Positions 9,162-18,742 of a stretch of DNA of 64,000 nt are shown in pieces. The position numbers were made by a program, and so were the translations under genes. Position 1 is the stretch's first letter; each line of letters opens with the position of its first letter. The notes under the pieces were generated by a model. It was not told the DNA's origin. It was given only the letters and a program-made list of their open reading frames with translations, and searched no databases. Origin of the DNA: an uncultured SAR116 cluster alpha proteobacterium (lineage in GTDB: Bacteria > Pseudomonadota > Alphaproteobacteria > Puniceispirillales > Marisalimonadaceae); assembly GCA_902616005.1 (NCBI GenBank), contig CACMRG010000004.1, positions 34,047 to 98,046 on the forward strand, written 5' to 3'.

Positions 9162-10568
9162 ATGAATAATTTAGATACGCTAATTGAAAATGGTTTAGTT
9201 GTTACTGAAAATGAAATTGGTCACCTTAATATTGGAATTAAAGATGGTGAAATAGCTTATCTTGGTGATGAAAATCTAAATGCAAAATTTAAAATCAATG
9301 CCAGTGATCTAATTGTTTTACCTGGAGGCATTGACCCTCATGTCCATGTAGATCAGCCATCAGGAGATGATGTCATTATGGCTGACAATTTTCAATCAGC
9401 AACAAAATCTGCAGCTGCAGGTGGAAATACAACTATTTTACCTTTTGCCATGCAAATAAAAGGACAATCCTTACGAAAATGTGTTGAGGATTACCATAAA
9501 AAGGCTCAAGGGAATATGTATATAGATACCTCTTTTCATTTGATAATTAGCGACCCAACTCCTCAAGTTTTAGGTCAAGAGTTACCGGCCCTGTCAAAAG
9601 ATGGCTATACGTCTTTTAAAGTATTTATGACATACGATGATTTAGTTTTAAACGACAAAGAATTAATTGAAGTTTTTGACGTTGCAAAACAATTAAAAAC
9701 CTTAGTGATGGTTCATGCAGAAGGCTATGATTCTATAAAATATTTATCAGATAAGTTTGAAAAAGAAGGAAAAACAGCGCCTTATTATCATGCTCCTACC
9801 AGACCTCAAATTGTTGAAAGAGAAGCTACACACAGAGCTATAAGTCATGCTCAAATAGTTGATATTCCTCTTATGATTGTTCATGTTTCAGGAGAAGAAG
9901 CGCTAAACCAAATTAGATGGGCAAAAGATAAAGGTATAAAAGTTTTTTCAGAAACATGTCCTCAATACATTTGTCTAACTGAAGATGACCTCAAAGGTTT
10001 AAATATGGACTTTGAAGGTGCAAAATATGTTTGCTCTCCTCCGCCAAGAGATAAAAAAAGTCAAGAAGCCATTTGGTCAGGGTTAATCGATGGTACATTT
10101 GAAATATTCTCCTCAGATCACTGCCCATTTAGATTTAAAGATAAACAAGGGAAAGATAGACCTGGTGCAAGAACTTCATTTAAATGGGTACCAAATGGAA
10201 TTCCTGGAGTAGAGACAAGAATGCCCATTTTGTTTTCAGAAGGTGTTACAAAAAACAAAATTGATCTAAAAAGATTTGTAGAATTAACTTCTACAAACCC
10301 TGCTAAGATGTATGGTATGTACCCTCAAAAAGGGGTTATAAAAGTTGGTTCAGATGCGGATCTTACATTTTGGGATCCAAATTTAAAAAAGAAAATTTCT
10401 CAAAATGATCTTAATCATGGTTCTGACTATACCCCATATGAAGGATTAGAAATAACAGGATGGCCAGTTCAAACTTGGTTACGTGGTAATAAAATTTTTG
10501 ATAATGGAGAGTTTACTACAGTAAACAATCTTGGCAAATATATGAGCAGAGATTTCTCATCATTTTAA
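9162..10568 (+). CDS. Dihydropyrimidinase/hydantoinase-family amidohydrolase (possible allantoinase)
   Basis: Binuclear zinc cyclic amidohydrolase, 468 residues. Metal ligands are visible: His60 and His62 (DPHVHVDQP), carbamylated Lys153 (SFKVFMTYDD), His185 (MVHAEG), His241 (IVHVSG) and the late Asp in SSDHCPF. Tyr158 after the Lys matches the substrate-contacting Tyr of dihydropyrimidinases and D-hydantoinases. However, the next two genes are allantoicase and ureidoglycolate lyase, and no other allantoinase is present, so ring opening of allantoin is a reasonable in-vivo role (inference). Starts at an ATG preceded by GAGTG and is followed 10 bases later by allantoicase. Confidence 0.88.
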   Translation: MNNLDTLIENGLVVTENEIGHLNIGIKDGEIAYLGDENLNAKFKINASDLIVLPGGIDPHVHVDQPSGDDVIMADNFQSATKSAAAGGNTTILPFAMQIKGQSLRKCVEDYHKKAQGNMYIDTSFHLIISDPTPQVLGQELPALSKDGYTSFKVFMTYDDLVLNDKELIEVFDVAKQLKTLVMVHAEGYDSIKYLSDKFEKEGKTAPYYHAPTRPQIVEREATHRAISHAQIVDIPLMIVHVSGEEALNQIRWAKDKGIKVFSETCPQYICLTEDDLKGLNMDFEGAKYVCSPPPRDKKSQEAIWSGLIDGTFEIFSSDHCPFRFKDKQGKDRPGARTSFKWVPNGIPGVETRMPILFSEGVTKNKIDLKRFVELTSTNPAKMYGMYPQKGVIKVGSDADLTFWDPNLKKKISQNDLNHGSDYTPYEGLEITGWPVQTWLRGNKIFDNGEFTTVNNLGKYMSRDFSSF

Positions 10569-10578
10569 GGAATTAGTT

Positions 10579-11556
10579 ATGAATGAAAATATTTTAAAAC
10601 TTGTAAATCTAGCATCACCAAAATTAGGTACTAAAATCATCGATTTTTCTGATGATTTTTTTGGTGATGTTTCAAGAATGCTCAATGATAAAGAACCTGT
10701 TTTTATTGAAGATAAATATGATGACCATGGCAAATGGATGGATGGATGGGAAAGTAGAAGAAAAAGAACTGAAGGGAATGATTGGTGTATTATTAAATTA
10801 GGTTCACCTGGAAAAATCAGTGAAATAGAAATTGATACAGCATATTTCACTGGAAATTTTCCTCCTTATGCTTCCTTAGAGGGTATTTATTCAAGTGAAA
10901 ATCCAAACTTTGATGATAATTGGATATCTATTTTAAAAAAATCTGAATTAAAAGGAGACCACTCTCAAAAATTTGAAGTAGTATCAGAGATAGTCAATTA
11001 TGTAAGATTTCAAATTTTTCCTGATGGCGGTGTTGCAAGGTTAAGGCTTAATGGAGAAGTAATTTACAACTTTGATATAAACAAAAAAAATAACTACGAA
11101 CTTTCTTCTCTAAATTTAGGTGGAAAAATAATAACTTACAATAATGCTCATTATGGGGATGTATCTGCTTTACTTTCTAGTGGAAGAGGTAAAACCATGG
11201 GTGATGGATGGGAGACAAGAAGGCGAAGAACTCCTGGAAATGATTGGATTATTATTAAACTAGCTCACGTTGGTATCATAAATAAAATAGAGATTGATAC
11301 TGCACATTTCAAAGGAAATTATCCTGATAGAGCTTCAGTGCAATGTGCTTTAGTTAAAGATAAAATGACTGATGATGAGATAATTGATAATTCTTCAAAT
11401 TGGACAGAAATTTTGTCTTCACAAAAATTAGAGGCAGATAAAATCCACACTTATTTAGACTTAAATCAATGCGGCCCAGTAAATTATGTTAAGCTAAATA
11501 TTTATCCAGATGGAGGTGTATCCAGACTTAGAATTTTTGGAGATTTGTCAAGTTGA
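10579..11556 (+). CDS. alc: Allantoicase
   Basis: Hydrolyses allantoate to ureidoglycolate and urea; the urea feeds the adjacent urease. The 325 residues contain the typical internal duplication of two jelly-roll repeats. The first has DGWESRRKR, GNDWCIIKLG and IDTAYFTGNFP near residues 55-95; the second has DGWETRRRR, GNDWIIIKLA and IDTAHFKGNYP near residues 210-255. Each repeat ends in FPDGGVARLR or YPDGGVSRLR. It starts at an ATG after AAGGA, ten bases from the hydantoinase stop. Confidence 0.96.
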   Translation: MNENILKLVNLASPKLGTKIIDFSDDFFGDVSRMLNDKEPVFIEDKYDDHGKWMDGWESRRKRTEGNDWCIIKLGSPGKISEIEIDTAYFTGNFPPYASLEGIYSSENPNFDDNWISILKKSELKGDHSQKFEVVSEIVNYVRFQIFPDGGVARLRLNGEVIYNFDINKKNNYELSSLNLGGKIITYNNAHYGDVSALLSSGRGKTMGDGWETRRRRTPGNDWIIIKLAHVGIINKIEIDTAHFKGNYPDRASVQCALVKDKMTDDEIIDNSSNWTEILSSQKLEADKIHTYLDLNQCGPVNYVKLNIYPDGGVSRLRIFGDLSS

Positions 11557-12071
11557 ATGAACTGCCAATAGAAACTGTTAACCAAGAAGCATTTTTACCT
11601 TTTGGAGATATAATAGAAAAAACAAATTCAAACAAAAAACTTACTATTAATCAAGGTACAACTATTAGACATAGTGAAATTTCGAAATTAAATCTTAATA
11701 CAAATAATGGTGAGAGTTATATTTCAATTTTTTCTGGCGAACCAAGAAAATTTCCAATTGAAATAAAAATATTAGAAAAACATCCCTTAGCAACACAAAC
11801 TTTTTTGCCTATTCAAAATTTTGATTGGTTAGTCGTTGTAGCAGAAGAAAAAAATAATGCTCCAAACCTTGAGAGTTTAAGGTGTTTTAAAATTAATTCT
11901 GAATTTGGCGTAACTTATAGAACAAATGTATGGCACCATCCTCTTTTAGTTCTTAAAAAGCAGGATTTTTGGATAGTTGATCGTATTAATAATAAAGAAA
12001 GTAACAATGAAAATTTAATTGAATTTAATTTTAATGAAAATGATTATGCGTACATAAATTTAAATACTTAG
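11553..12071 (+). CDS. allA: Ureidoglycolate lyase
   Basis: Splits ureidoglycolate into glyoxylate and urea, 172 residues. The N-terminal EAFLPFGDIIE and the cupin-like segment TNVWHHPLLVL near residue 127 match the AllA family (usually FG-D-I and WHHP/WHAP). It starts with TTG overlapping the allantoicase TGA stop, with GGAG about ten bases upstream, so translation is coupled. It converges with the 8-oxoguanine deaminase gene and overlaps it by 12 bases, leaving no terminator. Confidence 0.9.
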   Translation: MNELPIETVNQEAFLPFGDIIEKTNSNKKLTINQGTTIRHSEISKLNLNTNNGESYISIFSGEPRKFPIEIKILEKHPLATQTFLPIQNFDWLVVVAEEKNNAPNLESLRCFKINSEFGVTYRTNVWHHPLLVLKKQDFWIVDRINNKESNNENLIEFNFNENDYAYINLNT

Positions 12072-13412
12072 CAATCTTTTACTTGCTAATTTATGATCTT
12101 CAAGTGAAATGTTTAAATCAAAATTTTTCATATGTCCAGTTTCAGCTATTATCGAGCCATTACATATTGTGTATTTTGTTTTAATTGGGCCACAAAATAT
12201 TAATGCAGCTATTGGATCAGATAATGTTCCAGACATATCAATCTGATTTAAATCATAGATAGCAAAATCTGCTGCTTTTCCAACTGAAATTTCCCCAATA
12301 TCTCTTCTGCACAATGTTTCTGCACCACCTTTAGTAGCTATTTTAAGAGCCTCTCTTGCTGAAAAACTTTCAGCACCATGTTTTACTCTTTGAAGAAGCA
12401 TAGTTTGTCTTGCTTCAGCAAGTAGATGTCCGCTGTCATTTGAACTAGATCCATCTACACCTAACCCCACTTTTACTCCTAAATCTATCCAATTTCTCAC
12501 AGGTGCAATTCCACTAGCTAATCTCATATTCGAAGTTGGACAATGAGAAATACCTGTACAAGTTTTTGAAAATAATTTTGATTCTGATCTACTTAACTTT
12601 ACACAATGCGCATGCCATACATCATCTCCTAACCATCCTAAATCTTTCGCATATTCTCCAGGAGATTTATTAAAATGTTTCATAGAATATTCAATGTCTT
12701 CATCATTTTCAGCTAAATGGGTGTGAAGTGTAACATTATAACTTCTTGCCATTTCAGCTGTTATTTTCATTAGATTTTCACTCACTGAAAATGGTGAACA
12801 TGGAGCAAGTACAACTCTTAGCATAGAAAAGGGATCAGGATTATTAAACTCTTCAACTACCCTTTGACAATCTTTCATAATAAAGTTTTCATTCTCAGTT
12901 AGGCTATCCGGAGGTAATCCTCCTTTACTTTCTCCCACACTCATAAAGCCTCTGGCAGCATGAAAACGACACCCCACTAATTTTGCTGCTTCAATCTGAT
13001 CTTCTAATTTACTTCCATTGGGAAATAAATATAAATGATCACTTGTTGTTGTACACCCTGTTAAAACCATTTCTGAAATTCCAATTAAAGAAGAAATGTA
13101 AATATCAGAGGGAATTATATTTTGCCATATTGGATACAAACTTGTAAGCCAACTAAACAAAGGCTTATTTTGAGCTGGTTTATACACTCTTGTAAGATTT
13201 TGAAAAAGATGATGATGTGTATTTATAAGACCAGGAATTACTATTAAATCATTTGCATCAATTACTTTATCTATATTTTTAACAATATTTTTACAATTAC
13301 CTACTTCTTTAATAACCCCATTTTCACAAAAAATTGAAACATCTCTAAGTTCATTTTCATTTTTGTCCATTGTAGCTACAAAGGAAGCATTTTTGATCAG
13401 TAAGGTACTCAT
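12060..13412 (-). CDS. 8-oxoguanine deaminase / guanine-deaminase-like amidohydrolase
   Basis: Zinc amidohydrolase of the TrzN/ATZ/8-oxoguanine deaminase group, 450 residues. Metal and catalytic residues are visible in NTHHHLFQN near residue 66, THLAEND near residue 232, WHAHC near 270 and GVDGSSSND near 328. The APCSPFSVS segment and HHHLFQNLTR are typical of 8-oxoguanine deaminases, which give urate from 8-oxoguanine; guanine or a methylated purine are alternatives. It is the last gene of the leftward run after xdhAB (45-base gap), consistent with feeding urate-forming steps. Confidence 0.85.
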   Translation of the reverse strand: MSTLLIKNASFVATMDKNENELRDVSIFCENGVIKEVGNCKNIVKNIDKVIDANDLIVIPGLINTHHHLFQNLTRVYKPAQNKPLFSWLTSLYPIWQNIIPSDIYISSLIGISEMVLTGCTTTSDHLYLFPNGSKLEDQIEAAKLVGCRFHAARGFMSVGESKGGLPPDSLTENENFIMKDCQRVVEEFNNPDPFSMLRVVLAPCSPFSVSENLMKITAEMARSYNVTLHTHLAENDEDIEYSMKHFNKSPGEYAKDLGWLGDDVWHAHCVKLSRSESKLFSKTCTGISHCPTSNMRLASGIAPVRNWIDLGVKVGLGVDGSSSNDSGHLLAEARQTMLLQRVKHGAESFSAREALKIATKGGAETLCRRDIGEISVGKAADFAIYDLNQIDMSGTLSDPIAALIFCGPIKTKYTICNGSIIAETGHMKNFDLNISLEDHKLASKRLLSI

Positions 13413-13457
13413 AAATTAAATTTTAAAATTTAAAAACTATTAATCATACTTGATAAG

Positions 13458-15764
13458 TCATTGATTGAATACTTTTAAAAGTTCCATCGGGGTGATTGGA
13501 CTATTTAAAGTTGAAGTATTTGATTTTTTCCCAGAATTTTCTATTGCATTTTTTATAGCTAAAAATTGAGATATAGCTAAAAGTAAAGGTGGTTCTCCGA
13601 CCGCTTTTGACCTAAATATTGTTTTTTCTTCATTTGGACTATTTTTAAGAAGTCTGACTTTAAATTCCAGTGGTATATCTCTACTTCCTGGAATTTTATA
13701 TGTTGAAGGCCCAATAGTAAGATTTTTTCCATCTTCATTTGAATATAATTCTTCGCAGGTTAGCCATCCTAGTCCTTGTATAAACCCTCCTTCAATCTGA
13801 CCAATATCAATTGACTGATTAAGGGATTCTCCGCAATCTTCTATTATATGAGCTTTTAAAATTCTATTTTCTCCAGTGTCTATATCTATTAAAGCTTCGG
13901 AAATTGCAGCTCCCCATGTATAATAAAAATATGGCCTACCTTTTAATTTAACTTGGTCCCAAAATATTTTAGGAGTTTTGTAAAATCCAGTTGATGATAA
14001 TGAAACCCTATTTTCCCAACATTTAAAACAAAGCTCTTTAAAAGAAACGCTTTTATTACCATAAAAAACAAGATTATCTCTAAACAATATATTGTTTCTT
14101 TTAACATTAAATAACTTTATAACTAAATCTTCCATTCTATTTTTTATTACTTTAGATGCATTCCACGCTGCCATACCATTAAGATCCGATCCAGATGATG
14201 CAGCGGTTGCAGATGTATTTGGAATCTCTGAAGTGTTGGTTGGGCTTAGGAAGACCTTGTCTAAAGTTACACCAAAACATTCCGCAACAACTTGGGCTAC
14301 TTTAATAAACAAACCTTGACCCATTTCAGTTCCACCATGGTTTAATCTTATTGACCCATCCATATATACATTAACAAGAGCACCTGCCTGGTTTAAAGAT
14401 GGTTTATTAAAAGAAATTCCAAATTTAGCTGGCATCATTGCTATCCCTTTTCTAAGAGATTTTCCATTTTTAATTTGGTGTTCATTAAATGTTTGTATTT
14501 CTTTAAATCGTGAAGAAAAATTACTAAATTTTTCGATCTCATTTAATATTTTTTGCAACTTTGAATTTTTAACTAATTGCCCATATGGTGTTTTAAGACC
14601 ATTTTTTTTGTTATAATAATTTATTGCTCTGACATCGTTTAGCGGCTTTTTAAGATATTTTGAAATTTCGTCTAAAATATTTTCAATTGCAAGCATACCT
14701 TGAGGACCACCAAAACCTCTAAAAGCAGTATTTGAAACTGTATTTGTTTTACAAATATATCCTTTTGCAAAAAAGTTTTTAAATGAATAACAGTTATCTA
14801 GGTGAGTTAAAGCTCTAGTCATAACTGGACCAGACAAATCTAATACATTTCCACCATTACTTAATAAAATAATTTTTATTCCATTAATTTTTCCATTTTC
14901 AGAAAAACCCACATTATATCTAACTTGAAAGTCATGTCTTTTACCACTAACCGTCATGTCTGTTTTTCTGTCTAATCTTAATTTTACAGGGTGTTTTAAT
15001 TTATAAGTTGCCAAAGCACTTATACAAGCAAAAATTGTCGCCTGACTTTCTTTGCCGCCAAATCCGCCACCTAATCTTCTAGTTTTTGATTCAACTTTAG
15101 CATAAGGGATATTTAATACTTTACTTACACCATGTTGGACCTCGGTTGGATGTTGAGTACTTGACCAAACAGTTAATTCGTCATTTTCACCGATTGATGA
15201 TATAGCAACATGTGTTTCAAGATAAAAATGATCTTGCCCACCAATTGTGAATACTCCTTTTAGTTTGTTAGAGGAGTTTTTTATACTTTTATCTGCATCT
15301 CCATTTTCAATTACTTGAGGTTTGGCAAGAAAGGACTTTTTTTTAAAAGCATCATTTACATTTAAAATTGGCTTATTATTTTTTTTTGTTTTAACTTTAA
15401 CTAATTTCGAAGCATATTTAGCTTTTTGGAAACTGTCAGCAACAACAACTCCAATCGGTTGACCATAATAGCTAATTTCTTTTTCTGCTAATATAGGTTC
15501 TCCAGAAAAAATAGGCCCTACATCATTTTTTCCTGGAATATCGTTTGCGGTAATGAAGTAAGTTTTAAAAGGTAACTCTTTTAACTTAGAAATGTCAATC
15601 TTCAAAATAGTTCCACAAGCTATGTCAGACGTGACGAGTGATGCATGCATCAATTCAGAATTTTTAATCATGTCATCTATATAAATAGCCTCACCTGAGA
15701 CTTGCAAGGAAGCCGAATCATGATGAAAATCTTTACCAACATTTATTTTTTTTTGATAATTCAT
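13458..15764 (-). CDS. xdhB: Xanthine dehydrogenase, molybdopterin-binding subunit
   Basis: Large subunit that oxidises hypoxanthine and xanthine to urate with a molybdenum cofactor, 768 residues, normal size for the two-subunit bacterial enzyme. Motifs: SGEAIYIDD at the N-terminus, GGQDHFYLET, the molybdopterin loop RRLGGGFGGKESQ near residue 230, NTAFRGFGGPQG near 345 with the substrate-contacting Arg, NHGGTEMGQGLF, and the C-terminal KAVGEPPLLLA containing the catalytic Glu. Follows xdhA by six bases. No XdhC-type cofactor-insertion gene is seen in the window. Confidence 0.96.
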   Translation of the reverse strand: MNYQKKINVGKDFHHDSASLQVSGEAIYIDDMIKNSELMHASLVTSDIACGTILKIDISKLKELPFKTYFITANDIPGKNDVGPIFSGEPILAEKEISYYGQPIGVVVADSFQKAKYASKLVKVKTKKNNKPILNVNDAFKKKSFLAKPQVIENGDADKSIKNSSNKLKGVFTIGGQDHFYLETHVAISSIGENDELTVWSSTQHPTEVQHGVSKVLNIPYAKVESKTRRLGGGFGGKESQATIFACISALATYKLKHPVKLRLDRKTDMTVSGKRHDFQVRYNVGFSENGKINGIKIILLSNGGNVLDLSGPVMTRALTHLDNCYSFKNFFAKGYICKTNTVSNTAFRGFGGPQGMLAIENILDEISKYLKKPLNDVRAINYYNKKNGLKTPYGQLVKNSKLQKILNEIEKFSNFSSRFKEIQTFNEHQIKNGKSLRKGIAMMPAKFGISFNKPSLNQAGALVNVYMDGSIRLNHGGTEMGQGLFIKVAQVVAECFGVTLDKVFLSPTNTSEIPNTSATAASSGSDLNGMAAWNASKVIKNRMEDLVIKLFNVKRNNILFRDNLVFYGNKSVSFKELCFKCWENRVSLSSTGFYKTPKIFWDQVKLKGRPYFYYTWGAAISEALIDIDTGENRILKAHIIEDCGESLNQSIDIGQIEGGFIQGLGWLTCEELYSNEDGKNLTIGPSTYKIPGSRDIPLEFKVRLLKNSPNEEKTIFRSKAVGEPPLLLAISQFLAIKNAIENSGKKSNTSTLNSPITPMELLKVFNQ

Positions 15765-15770
15765 TAAATT

Positions 15771-17207
15771 TTAATCCATTATAGATTGTAAATTAACTTT
15801 ATTAATTAAATGATTTTTGAGTTTTATAAAAACACCTTTGAAGGTGTTGATTCTATATTCAGAAGATCCTCTTAAATCCGAAATTGGATTGATATATTGT
15901 TTTATATCAGCAATTAAAGTTTCAAAAGATGTATCTATACTTTTTCCTATTATTTGCCTTGATATATTTTTTAATAAGACAGGTTTTTCAGCAATTCCCC
16001 CAGCAGCAATTTGAAACTCTTTTATTATATTATTCTCTAACACATATAAAATACATACTGATAAGGTTGATATATCCTGATCATATCTTTTAGAAAACTT
16101 CCAACTTAACAATTTTTGATTTTTTTTTGGTAAATGAATAATTATTTTTTCAATAATTTCATCTTTGTATAATATATTTTTTCTATAACTTTTGAAAAAT
16201 TTTTCTATTGGTATTTTTCGTTGTCCTTTTGTGCTAAATGTTATTATTTCTGAACTTAAAGTTAATAATATTGGAGCTATATCTCCAATCGGGCTTGAAG
16301 TGCAAATATTTCCACCGATAGTTGCTTGATTTCTTATCAAAGGAGAACCAAATCTTTTTATAATTTCAGTTATTTGTGGAATTTTATGTTTTGCAATTTT
16401 CAAAAATTCCTCTAGAGAAACACATGAGCCTAAAATTATCTTATTTTTATCGATCGAAACCTTTTTCAATTCATTGACATTTTCAAGACAAACGAGATTA
16501 CTTTCCTTTAAATCATAAATTTCTCTTTCTAAATTAAGATCTGTACCTCCAGCAATAAATTGAAAATGATCTAAATTAAATAAAATATTTTTTAACTCTT
16601 TTAGATTTTTAGGATGAAAATAAGTGCTATTTCCTATCTTTATCTTTGGTGAAGTTATTACATCATTATAGATTAGTTTTGGAGGAACAAAATTTTTTAC
16701 ATCCATTAAAGCTCTTATTATAGGCACATATCCTGTACATCTACATAAATTTCCAGATAAAGCATCATGAATGGTTTCATAATCTATTTTCTCATTTTCA
16801 TAAAAAATTGAAGTCCCAGCAACCACAAATCCTGGGGTACAATAACCACATTGAGAAGCGTGATTTTTTACAAAAGATTTTTGAACAGGGTTAAGTTTCT
16901 TTGAAGAACCAAGTCCTTCAACTGTTATAACATTTTTTTTGTAAAGTTGACCTAAGCGAACTAAACAAGAGTTGATAGGTTTAGGGAACTTATCGTTTTT
17001 ATCATAAACTAAAACAGAACAAGCACCACAATCCCCCTCATTACATCCTTCTTTTGTTCCTTTAAAAGGGGTATTATCTCTTATCCAATCAAGTAGATTT
17101 ATATCACAATCTAAACTATCAACTTTGTATGTAATATTGTTGACCGAAATTTCATTATGATTTTTAATTTCCAAAATTTTTCTTGCTCCATGCGCTTTAT
17201 GATCCAA
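15771..17207 (-). CDS. xdhA: Xanthine dehydrogenase, iron-sulfur/FAD subunit
   Basis: Small subunit carrying two [2Fe-2S] clusters and FAD, 478 residues. First cluster: Cys55, Cys60, Cys63 (CNEGDCGACS) and Cys81. Second cluster: CGYCTPGF and NLCRCTGY near residues 120-160. The FAD domain follows with FIAGGTDLN and IRNQATIGGNICTSSPIGD near 300. The start shown is a TTG overlapping the permease gene by 11 bases; a TTG twelve codons downstream, preceded by GGAG, is an alternative because the first residues precede the normal ferredoxin fold. Sharing an overlapping junction with an ABC importer suggests co-expression with uptake. Confidence 0.95.
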   Translation of the reverse strand: MDHKAHGARKILEIKNHNEISVNNITYKVDSLDCDINLLDWIRDNTPFKGTKEGCNEGDCGACSVLVYDKNDKFPKPINSCLVRLGQLYKKNVITVEGLGSSKKLNPVQKSFVKNHASQCGYCTPGFVVAGTSIFYENEKIDYETIHDALSGNLCRCTGYVPIIRALMDVKNFVPPKLIYNDVITSPKIKIGNSTYFHPKNLKELKNILFNLDHFQFIAGGTDLNLEREIYDLKESNLVCLENVNELKKVSIDKNKIILGSCVSLEEFLKIAKHKIPQITEIIKRFGSPLIRNQATIGGNICTSSPIGDIAPILLTLSSEIITFSTKGQRKIPIEKFFKSYRKNILYKDEIIEKIIIHLPKKNQKLLSWKFSKRYDQDISTLSVCILYVLENNIIKEFQIAAGGIAEKPVLLKNISRQIIGKSIDTSFETLIADIKQYINPISDLRGSSEYRINTFKGVFIKLKNHLINKVNLQSIMD

Positions 17208-17973
17208 ATTGAGATCGATGAGCCCAAAATGTAAACTTTTTCTCTATTAAAGCCATAATAGCATACATACCAATTCCCTCAATAGCTAGTGCAACTAGGC
17301 CTGCGAAAACTAAAGGAACCTCAAAATTTGATTGTGCAGTTAACATCATGTGGCCTATTCCAGAATTAGCAGCTACAGTTTCTGAAATAACTGATCCAAC
17401 AAAAGCTAGTGTAATAGCAATTTTTAAAGATCCAAAAAAATATGGTAATGATCTGGGTATACCGACTTTGGTCATGATTTGGTAACGATTAGCACCTAAA
17501 GCTCTTAGTACATCTTCCAGTTCAGGTTCAATTGTAGCTAGACCAGTTGCAACATTAACAACTATTGGAAAAAAAGAAATTAAAAATGCAGTTAAAACTG
17601 CTGGAACATCTCCAATACCAAACCATAAAACTAGTATTGGTACGACTGCAACTTTTGGAATGGAGTTAAAACCAACCATTATAGGGTATAGACCTGCATA
17701 AATATTATTAGACCATCCAATTAATATGCCTATCATTAATCCAAATATAATTGCCATTCCAAAACCAACGAAAGTCGTATAGAAAGTTTGAATTGAGTTC
17801 TCAATTATTGCCTCTGAAAATTCACTAAATGCGTCAATAATATCTATCGGACTTGGCAAAAAATAAACTGGTATTTTAAAGATAAAACAAGATATTTCCC
17901 AAAATAAAAAGAATATGATCATATAAATGGTTGGATAGTAAATTTGTTTTTGGGATTGTGATAAATTTTTCAT
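17197..17973 (-). CDS. ABC transporter permease, TauC/SsuC (NitT/TauT) type
   Basis: Membrane subunit of a nitrate/taurine-type importer, 258 residues with about six helices. The EAA-like loop DVLRALGANRYQ followed by VGIPRSLPYF lies near residues 175-195. Its ATG overlaps the ATPase stop by four bases, and its end overlaps xdhA. The importer is thus physically locked to xanthine dehydrogenase, which makes a purine, pyrimidine or ureide the likely substrate (inference); the wider family also carries taurine, aromatic sulfonates and thiamin precursors. Confidence 0.9.
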   Translation of the reverse strand: MKNLSQSQKQIYYPTIYMIIFFLFWEISCFIFKIPVYFLPSPIDIIDAFSEFSEAIIENSIQTFYTTFVGFGMAIIFGLMIGILIGWSNNIYAGLYPIMVGFNSIPKVAVVPILVLWFGIGDVPAVLTAFLISFFPIVVNVATGLATIEPELEDVLRALGANRYQIMTKVGIPRSLPYFFGSLKIAITLAFVGSVISETVAANSGIGHMMLTAQSNFEVPLVFAGLVALAIEGIGMYAIMALIEKKFTFWAHRSQFGS

Positions 17974-18737
17974 GATCTGTTATTTGATATTTCTTTTCTA
18001 AGATTTTGAGTTAGCTTTACAAATTTTTCACTATAAGTAATTTTTAAATCTCTTTTATGTTTAAAATTTACATTATGAACATTAGTAATTTTTCCTGGTC
18101 TTGCACTCATCACAAATATCTTATCTGCTAAAAAAGCAGCTTCTCTTAGATCATGTGTCACTAGAAGAGTAGTGAATTTATGATCTATCCACAAATCTCT
18201 TAAAACACACCATAATTCTTCTCTTGTAAATGCATCAAGAGCAGCGAAAGGTTCATCTAAAACTAATAATTTAGGTTTGTGAACTAAAGCTCTACATAAA
18301 GAAGCTCTTTGTTGCATTCCGCCAGACAGTTGCCAAGGATAAGAATCAATAAAATCACCTAAACCTACAATTTTTAAAAGTTTAATTGCTTCTTCAATAT
18401 TCTCTTTTTTTGATTTATTTTGTTTTAAAATTTCAAATGGTATTAAGACATTTTCTAATGTTTTTCTCCATGGCATCATAACAGGGTTTTGAAAAGCCAT
18501 ACCAACAAAATTTTGCGGTCCAGTAACTTCAAAGTTATTAATTTTTACATTTCCAGTTGTTGGTTTTATCAAACCTGATAAAATTTTCATTAATGTAGAT
18601 TTTCCGCACCCTGAAGGGCCAACAACAGCTGAGAAAGAACCGGACTTAATTTTCATATCAAGTCCGGATACTGCTAATAAATTGTTTATTTCATAATTTA
18701 CTGAAACATCATTAATTTCAATAAATTCATTTGTCAT
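17970..18737 (-). CDS. ABC transporter ATP-binding protein, TauB/SsuB type
   Basis: Cytoplasmic ATPase of the same importer, 255 residues. Walker A GPSGCGKST lies at residues 40-48, the Q-loop in MAFQNPVMMPW near 85, the signature LSGGMQQR near 140, Walker B LLVLDEPFAALD near 160 and the switch His in LLVTHDLREA near 195. It begins five bases after the binding-protein stop and overlaps the permease start. It is the only ABC ATPase in the whole window, although three other importers here lack one. Confidence 0.95.
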   Translation of the reverse strand: MTNEFIEINDVSVNYEINNLLAVSGLDMKIKSGSFSAVVGPSGCGKSTLMKILSGLIKPTTGNVKINNFEVTGPQNFVGMAFQNPVMMPWRKTLENVLIPFEILKQNKSKKENIEEAIKLLKIVGLGDFIDSYPWQLSGGMQQRASLCRALVHKPKLLVLDEPFAALDAFTREELWCVLRDLWIDHKFTTLLVTHDLREAAFLADKIFVMSARPGKITNVHNVNFKHKRDLKITYSEKFVKLTQNLRKEISNNRS

Positions 18738-18742
18738 TTAGA

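Noticed and set aside
10560..10850. Leftward open frame over the start of allantoicase
   Set aside because: It covers the well-supported allantoicase N-terminus and has low-complexity Ser-rich translation.
10579..11556. Internal repeat of about 160 codons in allantoicase as a possible recent duplication
   Set aside because: The tandem duplication is a known property of the allantoicase fold, not a new event.
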